Assembly: GCA_046594915.1 (NCBI GenBank)
Contig: JBKJRC010000012.1
Coordinates: forward strand, 1-64,000
DNA from: Methylotenera_A sp046594915
GTDB taxonomy: Bacteria; Pseudomonadota; Gammaproteobacteria; Burkholderiales; Methylophilaceae
DNA: 64,000 bases
Direction of reading: 5' to 3'
The position numbers and the translations under genes are program-made. The notes beneath the pieces were generated by a model. That model saw only the letters and a list, made by a program, of their open reading frames with translations, ran no database searches and had not been told where the DNA came from. This document shows, piece by piece, positions 7,630 through 17,227 of the stretch; the stretch's first letter is position 1, and every line of letters starts with the position of its first letter.

Positions 7630-9294
7630 ATGGCTCAATATGTAATGTCTATGCTCCGCGTGAGCAAAATCGTGCCACCTAAACGGCAAATCATCAAAGA
7701 TATTTCGTTGTCTTTTTTCCCAGGTGCAAAAATCGGTTTGCTGGGATTAAATGGCTCGGGTAAATCAACCGTATTGCGTATTATGGCCAATGCCGATAAA
7801 GAGTTTGAGGGCGAAGTGCAATGGCAGCCCAATATGACAATCGGCTATTTGCCGCAAGAGCCGCAATTGGATGCTGAAAAAACCGTGCGCGAAGAGGTGG
7901 AAAGCGGCATGGGTGAAGTAATGCAAGCGCAGGCGATGCTGGAGGCGGTTTATGCCGCTTATGCAGAGCCAGATGCGGATTTTGACAAGCTGGCAGAAGA
8001 ACAAGCCAAGTGGGAAAACATTATCGCGGCCAGTGGTTCAGATTTAACTACTCAATTAGAGATTGCCGCTGACGCGCTGCGTTTACCACCATGGGATGCG
8101 AAAATTGGCCCATTATCGGGTGGCGAAAAACGCCGCGTGGCTTTGTGCAAATTGCTATTATCTAAGCCCGACATGCTATTGCTAGATGAGCCAACCAACC
8201 ATCTGGATGCAGAATCGGTGGAATGGTTAGAGCAGTTTTTAGTACGTTTTACCGGCACGGTGGTAGCGGTAACGCATGACAGATACTTTTTAGATAACGC
8301 CGCGGAATGGATTTTAGAACTAGACCGTGGGCACGGCATTCCTTGGAAAGGCAATTATTCAAGCTGGCTAGATCAAAAACAAGCGCGATTGGCACTGGAA
8401 GAATCGCAAGAATCTGCCCGTAGAAAAGCGTTAACTACCGAGTTGGAATGGGTGCGCCAAAACCCGAAAGCGCGTCAAGCCAAAAGTAAATCGCGTATTG
8501 CACGTTACGAAGAACTAGCCAGTGCAGAATACCAAAAACGTAACGAAACGCAGGAAATTTTTATCCCCGCAGGTGAGCGTTTGGGCGATCAAGTGATTGA
8601 ATTCAATCATGTATCCAAAGCGTTTAAAGACCGATTGTTAATTGATAATTTGAGCTTTAGCGTGCCAGCTGGCGCAATTGTCGGTATTATCGGCCCCAAC
8701 GGGGCAGGTAAATCAACGCTATTTAAAATGATTATGGGGCTAGATTCGCCAGACACCGGCGAGGTGAATATCGGCCAAACGGTTAAATTGGCTTATGTAG
8801 ACCAAAGCCGCGACGATTTAGCGAATACTAAAACGGTCTTTGAAGAAATCGCCAACGGCTCAGATATTTTAACGGTGGGCCGCTATGAAACGCCAAGCCG
8901 TGCTTATATTGGGCGCTTCAACTTTAAGGGCGGTGATCAGCAAAAAATCGTTGGTAACCTTTCTGGCGGTGAACGCGGACGTTTGCATTTAGCTAAAACG
9001 CTGATCTCTGGCGGCAATGTGTTGCTATTAGATGAACCGTCAAATGACTTGGACGTGGAAACTTTGCGTGCGCTGGAAGACGCTTTGCTAGAATTTGCAG
9101 GCTGCGTATTAGTGATTTCGCATGATCGCTGGTTTTTAGACCGTATTGCCACGCATATTCTGGCGGCGGAAGGTGAATCACAATGGACATTTTTTAACGG
9201 CAATTATCAAGAGTATGAAGAAGACAAACGTAAACGTTTAGGCGAAGAAGGCGCAAAACCAAAACGCATACGTTATAAACCGATGACACGTTAA
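7630..9294 (+). CDS. ettA: energy-dependent translational throttle protein EttA (ABC-F)
   Basis: An ABC-F ATPase that binds the ribosomal E site and gates the first steps of elongation according to ATP/ADP. The 554-residue length equals that of EttA. Two nucleotide-binding domains are present. The first has Walker A GLNGSGKST (39-47), signature LSGGEKRR and Walker B LLLDEPTNHLD. The second has GPNGAGKST, LSGGERGR and LLLDEPSNDLD. The EttA-type arm insert lies in the first domain and the linker holds the charged NPKARQAKSKSR stretch. The next gene follows 12 bp downstream. Confidence 0.96.
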   Translation: MAQYVMSMLRVSKIVPPKRQIIKDISLSFFPGAKIGLLGLNGSGKSTVLRIMANADKEFEGEVQWQPNMTIGYLPQEPQLDAEKTVREEVESGMGEVMQAQAMLEAVYAAYAEPDADFDKLAEEQAKWENIIAASGSDLTTQLEIAADALRLPPWDAKIGPLSGGEKRRVALCKLLLSKPDMLLLDEPTNHLDAESVEWLEQFLVRFTGTVVAVTHDRYFLDNAAEWILELDRGHGIPWKGNYSSWLDQKQARLALEESQESARRKALTTELEWVRQNPKARQAKSKSRIARYEELASAEYQKRNETQEIFIPAGERLGDQVIEFNHVSKAFKDRLLIDNLSFSVPAGAIVGIIGPNGAGKSTLFKMIMGLDSPDTGEVNIGQTVKLAYVDQSRDDLANTKTVFEEIANGSDILTVGRYETPSRAYIGRFNFKGGDQQKIVGNLSGGERGRLHLAKTLISGGNVLLLDEPSNDLDVETLRALEDALLEFAGCVLVISHDRWFLDRIATHILAAEGESQWTFFNGNYQEYEEDKRKRLGEEGAKPKRIRYKPMTR

Positions 9295-9306
9295 GGGGTT
9301 TATCCA

Positions 9307-9708
9307 ATGCTAGAAAATCGGTTTCCTTTTAGCTATTTTGCGGGTTTAAAAACCGGCAAAATAGTGCTGTGGTGTTACTTAATCTGGTATTTGGTGACTA
9401 TGTTTAACTATTTTGACCCTAGTCCGACAATGTGGCTTAATTCTTTAGGGCTTAGTGTGGTGATTGGTTATGCCTTATTACTTAGCGTAGGTAAAAACAC
9501 AGCAGAACCAGACAATTGGCAAACGTTTAGATTATTTATGATGCCGTTTGGTGTGTCCAGTTTTTCCTCGCTCATTAAAGGCCATGGTTTTATCTTGATT
9601 GCACCACCAGTACTGACTGAATTTTTATTTTCAATAGCCAGTTGTTTTGTATTTGTTATAGGAGTCTATGCTTTAAAGTGGCTGCAGTGTTATCAACACA
9701 CAGCTTAA
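9307..9708 (+). CDS. hypothetical membrane protein
   Basis: I do not recognise this 133-residue protein. It has about four hydrophobic segments, near residues 19-36 (IVLWCYLIWYLVTMF), 43-60, 74-100 (weaker) and 105-126 (FLFSIASCFVFVIGVYAL), so it is probably an inner-membrane protein. AAGGGG sits upstream of the ATG at a good distance, and the gene begins 12 bp after ettA, so it is probably cotranscribed. There are no catalytic motifs to suggest a function. Confidence 0.6.
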   Translation: MLENRFPFSYFAGLKTGKIVLWCYLIWYLVTMFNYFDPSPTMWLNSLGLSVVIGYALLLSVGKNTAEPDNWQTFRLFMMPFGVSSFSSLIKGHGFILIAPPVLTEFLFSIASCFVFVIGVYALKWLQCYQHTA

Positions 9709-9732
9709 TGGCATGCTGAAATCAGGCTGCGA

Positions 9733-10539
9733 TTATAGCCAATCCCATTCAATGCGCTTTTTATGCGGTGCGTTTTTCATGGCTTTATCCCACAAACAAG
9801 ACGGTATTAAGCGCATGAGTTTGGCAATCATGCCCATCTGCCACGGAATGACCCGATAACGCACGCGCTTTTCAACAGCATCAACGAATTTGTGCGCAAA
9901 AATATCGGTATCCATTAAAAAAGGCATTTTGTACTGATTAATTTCGGTCATCGGCGTGCGAACGTAACCCGGCGCAATCGTGCTCACTGCAATATTGTAA
10001 TGCTGCATTTCAATGCGCAGGCTTTCGCAGTAGGTAATGACCGCAGATTTGCTTGCACTGTACGCAGCACTGCCAGGTATGCCGCGAATACCTGCAACAC
10101 TTGCAACCCCAACCAATTGTGTGTTTTGGCCTTGTTCTGCGGCTTGCTTCATCGCTGCGATAAAAGGTTGAAAAGTATGCACCATACCCATCACATTAAT
10201 ATCCATCACCGCTTGAAAAGCAGGTATGTCATCTCTGTATTCAGTCAGTGTGCCACGGCTAACACCTGCATTGGCAATCACAATATTCGGTACGCCATGC
10301 TGTTGTATAAAATGCTGTGCGGCCAATTGGCACGCCAAGCTATCGCGTACATCCAAGGGATAAATGGCACAGGTAATATTGTATTGATTTTGTAGATTAT
10401 CAGCTAACTCTTGTAAGTGCTCACTACGTCTGGCTGCCAAGCCAATAATACACGCATCATTCGCATAACGCTTGGCGTATTCATGTGCCAAAGCTGAACC
10501 AATGCCGCTGGATGCGCCTGTTATAAATATTTTTTGCAT
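9733..10539 (-). CDS. short-chain dehydrogenase/reductase
   Basis: A 268-residue SDR oxidoreductase with the Rossmann cofactor motif TGASSGIG near the N-terminus (residues 7-14), the NAG motif (IVIANAGVS), a catalytic Ser in VGVASVAG, and YSASKSAV as the Tyr-x3-Lys. The first strand's GAARRSEH pattern suggests NADP preference. The substrate cannot be read from sequence. Its end converges with the ettA operon. Upstream on the same strand is dsbA, separated by a terminator at 10558-10591, so it likely has its own promoter. Confidence 0.88.
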   Translation of the reverse strand: MQKIFITGASSGIGSALAHEYAKRYANDACIIGLAARRSEHLQELADNLQNQYNITCAIYPLDVRDSLACQLAAQHFIQQHGVPNIVIANAGVSRGTLTEYRDDIPAFQAVMDINVMGMVHTFQPFIAAMKQAAEQGQNTQLVGVASVAGIRGIPGSAAYSASKSAVITYCESLRIEMQHYNIAVSTIAPGYVRTPMTEINQYKMPFLMDTDIFAHKFVDAVEKRVRYRVIPWQMGMIAKLMRLIPSCLWDKAMKNAPHKKRIEWDWL

Positions 10540-10557
10540 AGCAATAAGTGTAGCGCA

Positions 10558-10591
10558 TTAAAAACCCGCCGTGTGTAAACATCAGCGGGTT
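10558..10591 (-). terminator. rho-independent terminator after dsbA
   Basis: On the minus strand AACCCGC pairs with GCGGGTT (plus-strand 10585-10591 and 10563-10569) around a 15-nt loop and is followed by a T-run. It would end the dsbA transcript before the SDR gene. Confidence 0.75.
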
Positions 10592-10682
10592 AGTTAATGC
10601 ATAAACCGTGCTATTTTTTACTTAACGCTTTGTTTCAACAAGGTTTTATTTACCAATATTTTGGCTTGATTCGTTGCCTGAA

Positions 10683-11354
10683 CTACTTTTTTGCCACAGG
10701 CATCTTTGAAGCAGGCGCTTTTGTGGTTTGGGTGGCTCTAGCTTTACGCACATTTTCAATAATATAATCGGCCACTTTAAGCGCCTCAACATTACCGCCG
10801 CTCATGGTGCTAGATGTGATGTATTTGCCATCAATTACCAAGCTTGGCACGCCCGTCGCACCAGAGGCACGGAAAATCTGTGCAGCGCGGTTTAAATTGG
10901 TGTTAATCGTAAACGATTTAAACGCTTGTTCTACTTTGATTTTATCTAAGCCGCTGGCTCTGGTTATCCAGTCAATCGTCGCTTTTTCATCGGTTGGATT
11001 CAACACTTTTTGCTTGTGTACTGCTTCAAACAGTTGCGTATGCAATTTTTCTTGCACACCTAAAGTTTCCATCGCAAAAAAAGCCTTGGCCATTGGCGCC
11101 CAATCGGCACGCGGCAACGCGGGCATGCGTTTAAAATAAACGTCAGCAGGCAATTTTTTTACCCAGGCGTTAAGCGGCGCTTCCATTTGGTAGCAATGAA
11201 TACAGCCATACCAAAATACTTCCATCACTTCAATTTTGCCCGCAATATCGGTGGTAATTGGTTGTGCAACCGCATCAAACTCTGCACCTGGCTTAGGTTC
11301 CGCCGCAACAGAAGTGCTTAACAGCAACATGATAATACTTAAAAACTTTTTCAT
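10683..11354 (-). CDS. dsbA: thiol:disulfide interchange protein DsbA
   Basis: A periplasmic oxidant that puts disulfides into exported proteins. The 223-residue protein has a cleavable signal peptide (MKKFLSIIMLLLSTSVAAEP), a thioredoxin fold with the active site C51-I-H-C54, and the cis-proline loop TGVPSLVIDG. The dipeptide IH inside CxxC differs from the PH of E. coli DsbA, which may shift its redox potential. The C-terminal tail is Lys/Ala-rich (ATQTTKAPASKMPVAKK). It lies downstream of the SPOR protein and argS, a frequent beta-proteobacterial order. Confidence 0.93.
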   Translation of the reverse strand: MKKFLSIIMLLLSTSVAAEPKPGAEFDAVAQPITTDIAGKIEVMEVFWYGCIHCYQMEAPLNAWVKKLPADVYFKRMPALPRADWAPMAKAFFAMETLGVQEKLHTQLFEAVHKQKVLNPTDEKATIDWITRASGLDKIKVEQAFKSFTINTNLNRAAQIFRASGATGVPSLVIDGKYITSSTMSGGNVEALKVADYIIENVRKARATQTTKAPASKMPVAKK

Positions 11355-11467
11355 TGATGATTCCTAATTTACTTTGAAATATTGACTTTAAAAATTGGTT
11401 TTTCAACACAACAAACCAGTACTAACAACGGTTAATAGCATTAAAAGATGACAAACCGTAGGACAAG

Positions 11468-12082
11468 TTATTCTGTTTTAGTTTCAGTGTGCACTTTAAT
11501 TAGATCGGTGTTAAAACCGCCAGTAGTTAAATCGCCCCTGATTTTATTGATTTGATCTATATCGTTTAAAGGCCCAACTCGCACGCGATGCCACACCCCT
11601 TTTTCGGGAATAGTTGCAGTTTGCACCACCGCTTCAAAGCCTTGCAAGGCCAGCTTTGCTTTCATGTTGTCGGCATCGGCTTCATTTTGAAACGCACCAA
11701 CTTGCAAAAAGTAGTTGTCTTTTTTAACCGTTAAGGAGTTATCTTTTATTTCTTTTTCGGTTATGGTACTTTCAGTTTCAGGCAAAATCGTATAAAAATC
11801 AAACTGATTATCACTTTTGTTTTGGGCTGATGCATCAGAGTTTTCATCCGCTGGCAACGCACTTTCTGTAACTGATTTTTGTTTTGCCAATTTTTTCGAC
11901 AGCGTTTCGCCAGTGTTCAAACTGGATTTTTTGTCATTAAACGGGCTATCGGTACCTTTGATATACATGGTTAAGCCAAGCGATAAGCCAACACCTAGCA
12001 GCAAGCCAACCAGTAAACCAGAGATAAACGGACTGCCTGTTCTTCGGTTTTTTTGTGCCGCAGGCTTGTAATCTTTACTCAT
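11468..12082 (-). CDS. SPOR domain cell-division protein, FtsN-like
   Basis: A 204-residue bitopic protein. It has a basic cytoplasmic N-terminus, one membrane helix (FISGLLVGLLLGVGLSLGLTMYI, about residues 19-41), a charged low-complexity linker, and a C-terminal SPOR domain (YFLQVGAFQNEADADNMKAK to VRVGPLND). SPOR domains bind glycan strands stripped of peptides at the septum. The layout fits FtsN-type divisome proteins. It sits between argS and dsbA on the same strand, 58 bp after argS. Confidence 0.88.
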   Translation of the reverse strand: MSKDYKPAAQKNRRTGSPFISGLLVGLLLGVGLSLGLTMYIKGTDSPFNDKKSSLNTGETLSKKLAKQKSVTESALPADENSDASAQNKSDNQFDFYTILPETESTITEKEIKDNSLTVKKDNYFLQVGAFQNEADADNMKAKLALQGFEAVVQTATIPEKGVWHRVRVGPLNDIDQINKIRGDLTTGGFNTDLIKVHTETKTE

Positions 12083-12140
12083 GTTGCTTCCTTAAAATGA
12101 CTTAACGCTTAATATTGCTTATATTCTTCAGGTTTTTGGT

Positions 12141-13799
12141 CTACATTTTGTTGGGTGCACTTACACCCAGCAAATCCAGCCCATTTTTTAACACTTGCTG
12201 CGTTGCCGTTATTAGCGCCAAGCGCGCTAGTTTAGTTGGCTCATCGTCCACCAAAAATTTGGTATCATTATAATAACTATGCAAATCGGCTGCACACTCT
12301 TTTAAGTAATTTGCAATCGTATGTGGTGCCAATTCAGTTGCGGCATTGCTCACTACTTCAGAATATTCACTCAAACGTTGCATTAATTTTGCCTCATTTG
12401 GCATGTTAAGTGGGCTTAAGTTAACACCTTTTAAACCTGAAATTTCGCCATTCCATTGTGTTAACACGCTGCAAATGCGCGCATGCGCATATTGAATGTA
12501 ATACACAGGATTATCGTTGGTTTGCGCACGCGCTAAATCGATATCGAAGATCAATTGCGAATCGGCGCGACGTGCCGCCAAAAAGTAGCGCGTTGCATCG
12601 CAACCCACTTCATCAATCAAATCGCGCAAAGTGACGTAACTGCCAGCACGCTTACTTAATTTAACTTCTTCGCCACCGCGCATTACAGTGACCATTTGGT
12701 GTAATACATAATCGGGCCAAGCGGCTGGAATACCCATATTTAGCGCTTGCAAACCCGCACGCACGCGGGTAATCGTGCTGTGGTGATCGGCGCCCTGCTC
12801 GTTAATTACCCGAACAAAACCACGATTCCATTTATCTAAATGATAAGCCACATCTGGCACAAAATAGGTATAGCCGCCATCGCTCTTTCGCATCACACGG
12901 TCTTTGTCATCACCAAAATCGGTGGTTTTTAGCCAAAGTGCATTTTCTTGCTCATAAGTGTGACCGCTTTTGATTAAATTTTGCACGGTATTTTCTACTT
13001 TTCCTGTGCTATACAACGCACTTTCCAAAGAGAAAACATTAAATTTAATTTGAAAGGCTTTTAAATCCAAATCTTGCTCATGCCGCAAATAAGCCACCGC
13101 AAAAGCACGCACTGATTCCGCATCATTTAAATCGCCGCTGGCAGTCACTTGCCTATCATCCGCCACCACTGTTTTTTTGCTTAAAAATGCATTGGCAATA
13201 TCCACAATATAGTCGCCACGATAACCGTTTTCAGGAAAATTCGCGTCGTCGGTTGCAATGCCTTTTGCGCGCGCCAACACCGAGATCACTAAATGATCAA
13301 TCTGCGCACCTGCATCGTTGTAATAAAATTCGCGCGTCACATCCCAGCCGTTAGCATCCAGCAAACGTGCCAAGCAATCCCCTACCGCCGCACCTCGGCC
13401 ATGCCCAACATGCAAAGGCCCCGTTGGGTTTGCCGACACAAATTCCACTTGTACTTTTGCATTTTTACCGGAATCATTGCGGCCAAATTGCGCGCCTTGC
13501 AGCAAAATTTCGCTAATGACGCTTTGTTTTGATTGCGCATTAAGAAAGAAATTGATAAAACCTGCGCCTGCAATTTCCACTTTGGCGATATACTCGCTTG
13601 TGGGCAAGGCGGCTATTAGCTGTTGTGCAACCATGCGCGGGTTTTGACGTAGCGATTTTGCAAGCACCATGGCCAAATTGCTAGAAAAATCGCCATGTTC
13701 AGCCGATTTTGGGCGCTCAAGTATCAGGTTAATCTGTGAGATATCTGCATCGATGCTTGCCGCAGCTTGTGTTAATAAAGTGGTTAAGTGAGCTTTCAA
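12141..13799 (-). CDS. argS: arginyl-tRNA synthetase
   Basis: Charges tRNA-Arg. The 552-residue class I synthetase has the N-terminal Add1 domain, the HIGH-type motif HVGHGRGAAVGD after VEFVSANPTGPL, and KLSKRAGSYVTLRDL in the KMSKS position. It ends with the DALR anticodon-binding domain (NPVYYIQYAHARICSV). Complete and normal in length. It heads the argS / SPOR / dsbA cluster and is divergent from priA across a 188-bp gap with no other visible gene. Confidence 0.97.
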   Translation of the reverse strand: MKAHLTTLLTQAAASIDADISQINLILERPKSAEHGDFSSNLAMVLAKSLRQNPRMVAQQLIAALPTSEYIAKVEIAGAGFINFFLNAQSKQSVISEILLQGAQFGRNDSGKNAKVQVEFVSANPTGPLHVGHGRGAAVGDCLARLLDANGWDVTREFYYNDAGAQIDHLVISVLARAKGIATDDANFPENGYRGDYIVDIANAFLSKKTVVADDRQVTASGDLNDAESVRAFAVAYLRHEQDLDLKAFQIKFNVFSLESALYSTGKVENTVQNLIKSGHTYEQENALWLKTTDFGDDKDRVMRKSDGGYTYFVPDVAYHLDKWNRGFVRVINEQGADHHSTITRVRAGLQALNMGIPAAWPDYVLHQMVTVMRGGEEVKLSKRAGSYVTLRDLIDEVGCDATRYFLAARRADSQLIFDIDLARAQTNDNPVYYIQYAHARICSVLTQWNGEISGLKGVNLSPLNMPNEAKLMQRLSEYSEVVSNAATELAPHTIANYLKECAADLHSYYNDTKFLVDDEPTKLARLALITATQQVLKNGLDLLGVSAPNKM

Positions 13800-13987
13800 A
13801 AAAACGCATGCCTTCTTAAATAATGGTTAAATGTTGCAAAAACAGTATTTTAACTCAAGCAAGATTTTAAATCTAAGCTAGTGTTTAAATTTGAGTCGCT
13901 ATTAAACCCGAAAACAACAGTCATCAAACAACTTAATATCAGACATGCCATTTAAATTGAAACCCCATGCATTATGCGTGATTAAAA

Positions 13988-16219
13988 ATGCCACCGATTA
14001 TTCTTAATATTGCATTGGATGTGCCGCTTAATTGTTTATTCAATTACCTAAGCGGCGGGTTTAACGCAACGGTAGGCAACCGCGTTGTGGTGCCGTTTGC
14101 AGGACGCAATTTAATTGGCGTTGTCGTTGCCATCAATAATCAATCGGATTACCCGATTGAAAAACTAAAACCAGTTAGCTACGTATTTGATGAGGTGATT
14201 TTAGATAGCCAAAGCTTTAAATTATTAAATTTTTGCGCAGATTATTATCATTATCCGCTTGGTCAGGCTTTAATTTCTACCTTGCCACTGCGATTGCGGC
14301 AGATTAAACCTGCCGTTTCACGCAAAATGTTTGCGTATCGATTTACAGCAAACGCAGCGCTTGCATTAGTTCCACCGAAAAAAGTGGTGATGCAACGTAT
14401 ATTGACCGCATTGCAGGCAAAAGGTGATATAACTGAGTCAGAGCTTGCGTTAATTTCGTCCAGTTGGCGCAAAGCAATTGCTGATTTAAAAGTTTTAAAC
14501 ATTGTAACAGCGCATGAAGTAACCGCAGTAAAAGCCTGCCTGCCAACTTCGGCGGTTGAGCCAGCATTAAATGAACAGCAAAAAAATGCGGTTAAATGTG
14601 TGTTAGCACTCACTCACAATTTTAAGCCTTGGTTATTATATGGCGTAACTGGCAGCGGTAAAACAGAAGTGTATATCCAGATTTTGCAGCAGATACTTAA
14701 CCACAAAAAACCAGCAAAAATTGGTGCGCAAGTTTTGGTTTTGGTGCCAGAAATCAATTTGACACCGCAACTGGAAGCGCGGTTTAGAAGCCGCTTAAGT
14801 CAATTCCCATTAGTCACATTGCATAGTAATTTAAGCGAAAGTGAACGTTTACAAAATTGGCTAGCGGCCAGTTCTGGCGAGGCTAAAATTGTGATTGGCA
14901 CGCGCTTAAGCGTATTTACGCCCATGCCGCATTTAAAAATGATTGTGATGGATGAAGAGCACGATGGCTCTTACAAGCAACAAGATGGCATGCGTTATCA
15001 TGCGCGCGATGTGGCGATGGTGCGGGCTAAGCAGCTGAATATCCCGATTATTTTAGGTAGCGCCACGCCTTCTTTAGAAACTTGGTTTAATGCTAAAACC
15101 TTGCCAGAGTTAACCCAAAAAAATGGCCAAAAACCGCAGTATGGTTTGTTAAGTCTTAGTAAACGCGCGGTAGAAAATGCTGTTTTACCCGATATTTTTT
15201 GTATTGATACTGCAAAATCACCTACTGAGAATGGCTTATCGCCTTTGCTTATTAAAGCTTTGCGTGAACGTTTAGCTAAAGGCGAACAAAGTTTATTATT
15301 TATTAATCGCCGCGGTTATGCACCGGTTTTGCACTGCAATGCTTGTCAGTGGGTTGCGCCATGCACGCGCTGTTCTGCACGCTTGGTGGTGCATTTAAGC
15401 CAAAAAAGATTGAAATGCCATCATTGCGGTCATGAGCAAAAAATCCCTTTGCAATGTCCAAGCTGCGGCAATGCCGATATGCGCCCAATTGGGCAAGCTA
15501 CGCAGCGACTAGAACAAACTCTGCAAACGCTGTTGCCAAACGCCAGAATTGCGCGAGTGGACCGCGATAGCATGCGTAACAAAAATGCGCTGACGGATTT
15601 GTTAACGCAGGTACATAATCAAGAAATTGATATTTTAGTGGGCACGCAGATGTTGGCTAAAGGTCATGATTTTCCTAACCTAACTTTGGTGGGCGTGATT
15701 GATACCGATAGCGCCTTGTACAGCCCAGATTTTCGCGCCAGTGAACGCTTGTTTGCACAACTGATGCAAGTGGCTGGGCGGGCTGGGCGGGCTGACAAGG
15801 CTGGGCAGGTATTAATACAAACGGCTTTTCCGCAGCATGCGTTGTTTCAAGCTTTGCGCGCGCAAGATTATGCCAGTTATGCGGATGAACTGCTGCAAGA
15901 ACGACAAATCATGCAGTTTCCACCCACGCGTTTTTTTGCATTGTTGCGCGCGGAGGCTAACGATTTTAGTTTTGCGCAGCAGTTTTTAAGCCAAGCAGTT
16001 AACCATGCGCGCGCCTTAAAAACTGAGGTGATATTGTACGACCCAATTCGTCCGCAAATGGAACGCCTTAAAAGCATGGAGCGCGCGCAAGTGTTGCTGC
16101 AAGCAAATAGCCGCTTGGCACTACAGCGGTTGTTAAAAGATTGGATGCCACAAGTTCGCGCATTGCCAATCACCACAAAAGTGCGCTGGAGTTTGGATAT
16201 TGATCCACTGGAGTTTTAA
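13988..16219 (+). CDS. priA: primosomal replication protein N' (PriA helicase)
   Basis: A 3'-5' DNA helicase that restarts stalled replication forks. The 743-residue protein has the N-terminal DNA-binding domain, Walker A GVTGSGKTEVY, the DEEH box (MDEEHDGSYKQQD), and helicase motif III GSATPS. A zinc module holds paired cysteines (CNAC, CTRC, CHHC, CPSC) and is followed by the C-terminal VAGRAGRADKAGQV motif VI. Length is normal. It is divergent from argS and followed by the thiD control region. Confidence 0.96.
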   Translation: MPPIILNIALDVPLNCLFNYLSGGFNATVGNRVVVPFAGRNLIGVVVAINNQSDYPIEKLKPVSYVFDEVILDSQSFKLLNFCADYYHYPLGQALISTLPLRLRQIKPAVSRKMFAYRFTANAALALVPPKKVVMQRILTALQAKGDITESELALISSSWRKAIADLKVLNIVTAHEVTAVKACLPTSAVEPALNEQQKNAVKCVLALTHNFKPWLLYGVTGSGKTEVYIQILQQILNHKKPAKIGAQVLVLVPEINLTPQLEARFRSRLSQFPLVTLHSNLSESERLQNWLAASSGEAKIVIGTRLSVFTPMPHLKMIVMDEEHDGSYKQQDGMRYHARDVAMVRAKQLNIPIILGSATPSLETWFNAKTLPELTQKNGQKPQYGLLSLSKRAVENAVLPDIFCIDTAKSPTENGLSPLLIKALRERLAKGEQSLLFINRRGYAPVLHCNACQWVAPCTRCSARLVVHLSQKRLKCHHCGHEQKIPLQCPSCGNADMRPIGQATQRLEQTLQTLLPNARIARVDRDSMRNKNALTDLLTQVHNQEIDILVGTQMLAKGHDFPNLTLVGVIDTDSALYSPDFRASERLFAQLMQVAGRAGRADKAGQVLIQTAFPQHALFQALRAQDYASYADELLQERQIMQFPPTRFFALLRAEANDFSFAQQFLSQAVNHARALKTEVILYDPIRPQMERLKSMERAQVLLQANSRLALQRLLKDWMPQVRALPITTKVRWSLDIDPLEF

Positions 16220-16360
16220 ATATGATGTAGATTTTGCCCTTAACTCAATAGCGGAAAAAATTCAAAAAATTGGCTTAATCTTTAAAAGAGAGTTGTATGT
16301 TGAGAGCTATGTGGCATTAATTACGTTAAAATAATAGCATTCTTTTAAACGATTTATATC

Positions 16361-17227
16361 ATGACACCAACCCCACCAACCGTATTGACTTTTGCAGCCA
16401 CCGATCCCAGTGGTGGCGCGGGTTTGCAGGCCGATATTTTGGCTTTGGCCAGCATTGGTTGCCATCCGTTATCGGTAGTAACCGGCATTACCGTGCAAGA
16501 TACCGTCGGTGTTGAAAGTGTGATGGCGCTGGATTCGGATTGGATTAATGAGCAAGCGCGCACCATATTAGAAGATATCCAGGTTTCAGCTTTTAAATTG
16601 GGTTTGATGGGCAGCGTCGAAAATATTGCAGTCATTGCAGAAATTATGGCGGATTATCCAGATGTGCCGTTGTTAATTGACCCTATTTTAACCTCTGGCC
16701 GCGGCGACGAATTAGCCAATGAAGACATGCAAGCAGCGATGACTGAGCTATTGTTTCCGCAGGCAACCATCATTACACCCAATAGCTTGGAAGCCCGTCG
16801 TTTGGCATTTAATGAAGAAGGCGATGAAATTCAGCATACTTCGTTAGAAGAGGCCGCACAGCGTTTGTTAGAATTGGGCACAGAATATGTGTTAATTACC
16901 GGCACGCATGAGCGCAGTAGCGATGTGGTCAATTCGCTGTATGGCTCAAGCCCGTCGGGCGCTAGCGGCTTAATCAAAGCTTACCATTGGGAGCGTCTTG
17001 CAGGCAGCTATCACGGTTCTGGCTGCACATTAACCAGCGCGATTGCGGCTTGTTTAGCGCACGGTTTAAGCATGGAAGAAGCGATTCAAGAAGCACAAGA
17101 ATACACCTGGCAAACACTGAAAAATGCTTTCCGGCCGGGCATGGGGCAATTTATACCCGACCGCTTTTTTTGGGCGCGCGATGAAGAAGCAGAAGTAAAT
17201 GAAAAAGTTCCCTTTATCCAGCATTAA
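16361..17227 (+). CDS. thiD: hydroxymethylpyrimidine / phosphomethylpyrimidine kinase
   Basis: Phosphorylates HMP twice to HMP-PP in thiamine synthesis. The 288-residue ribokinase-family protein has the N-terminal DPSGGAGLQADI motif, the VTGITVQDT strand, the DPILTSG core, and the anion hole GSGCTLTSAIAA near residue 217. The thiE start lies inside its last 29 bases, so the two are translationally coupled. No TPP riboswitch is visible upstream, unlike thiC at 45316-47211. Confidence 0.95.
   Translation: MTPTPPTVLTFAATDPSGGAGLQADILALASIGCHPLSVVTGITVQDTVGVESVMALDSDWINEQARTILEDIQVSAFKLGLMGSVENIAVIAEIMADYPDVPLLIDPILTSGRGDELANEDMQAAMTELLFPQATIITPNSLEARRLAFNEEGDEIQHTSLEEAAQRLLELGTEYVLITGTHERSSDVVNSLYGSSPSGASGLIKAYHWERLAGSYHGSGCTLTSAIAACLAHGLSMEEAIQEAQEYTWQTLKNAFRPGMGQFIPDRFFWARDEEAEVNEKVPFIQH

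Noticed and set aside
7485..7682. 65-residue frame running across the hsp20 terminator into ettA
   Set aside because: It includes the terminator stem and overlaps the well-supported start of ettA in another frame.
14263..14613. 116-residue frame opposite priA
   Set aside because: Antisense shadow of a complete, conserved helicase gene.
16220..16360. Possible TPP riboswitch before thiD
   Set aside because: None of the aptamer blocks found before thiC is present in this leader.
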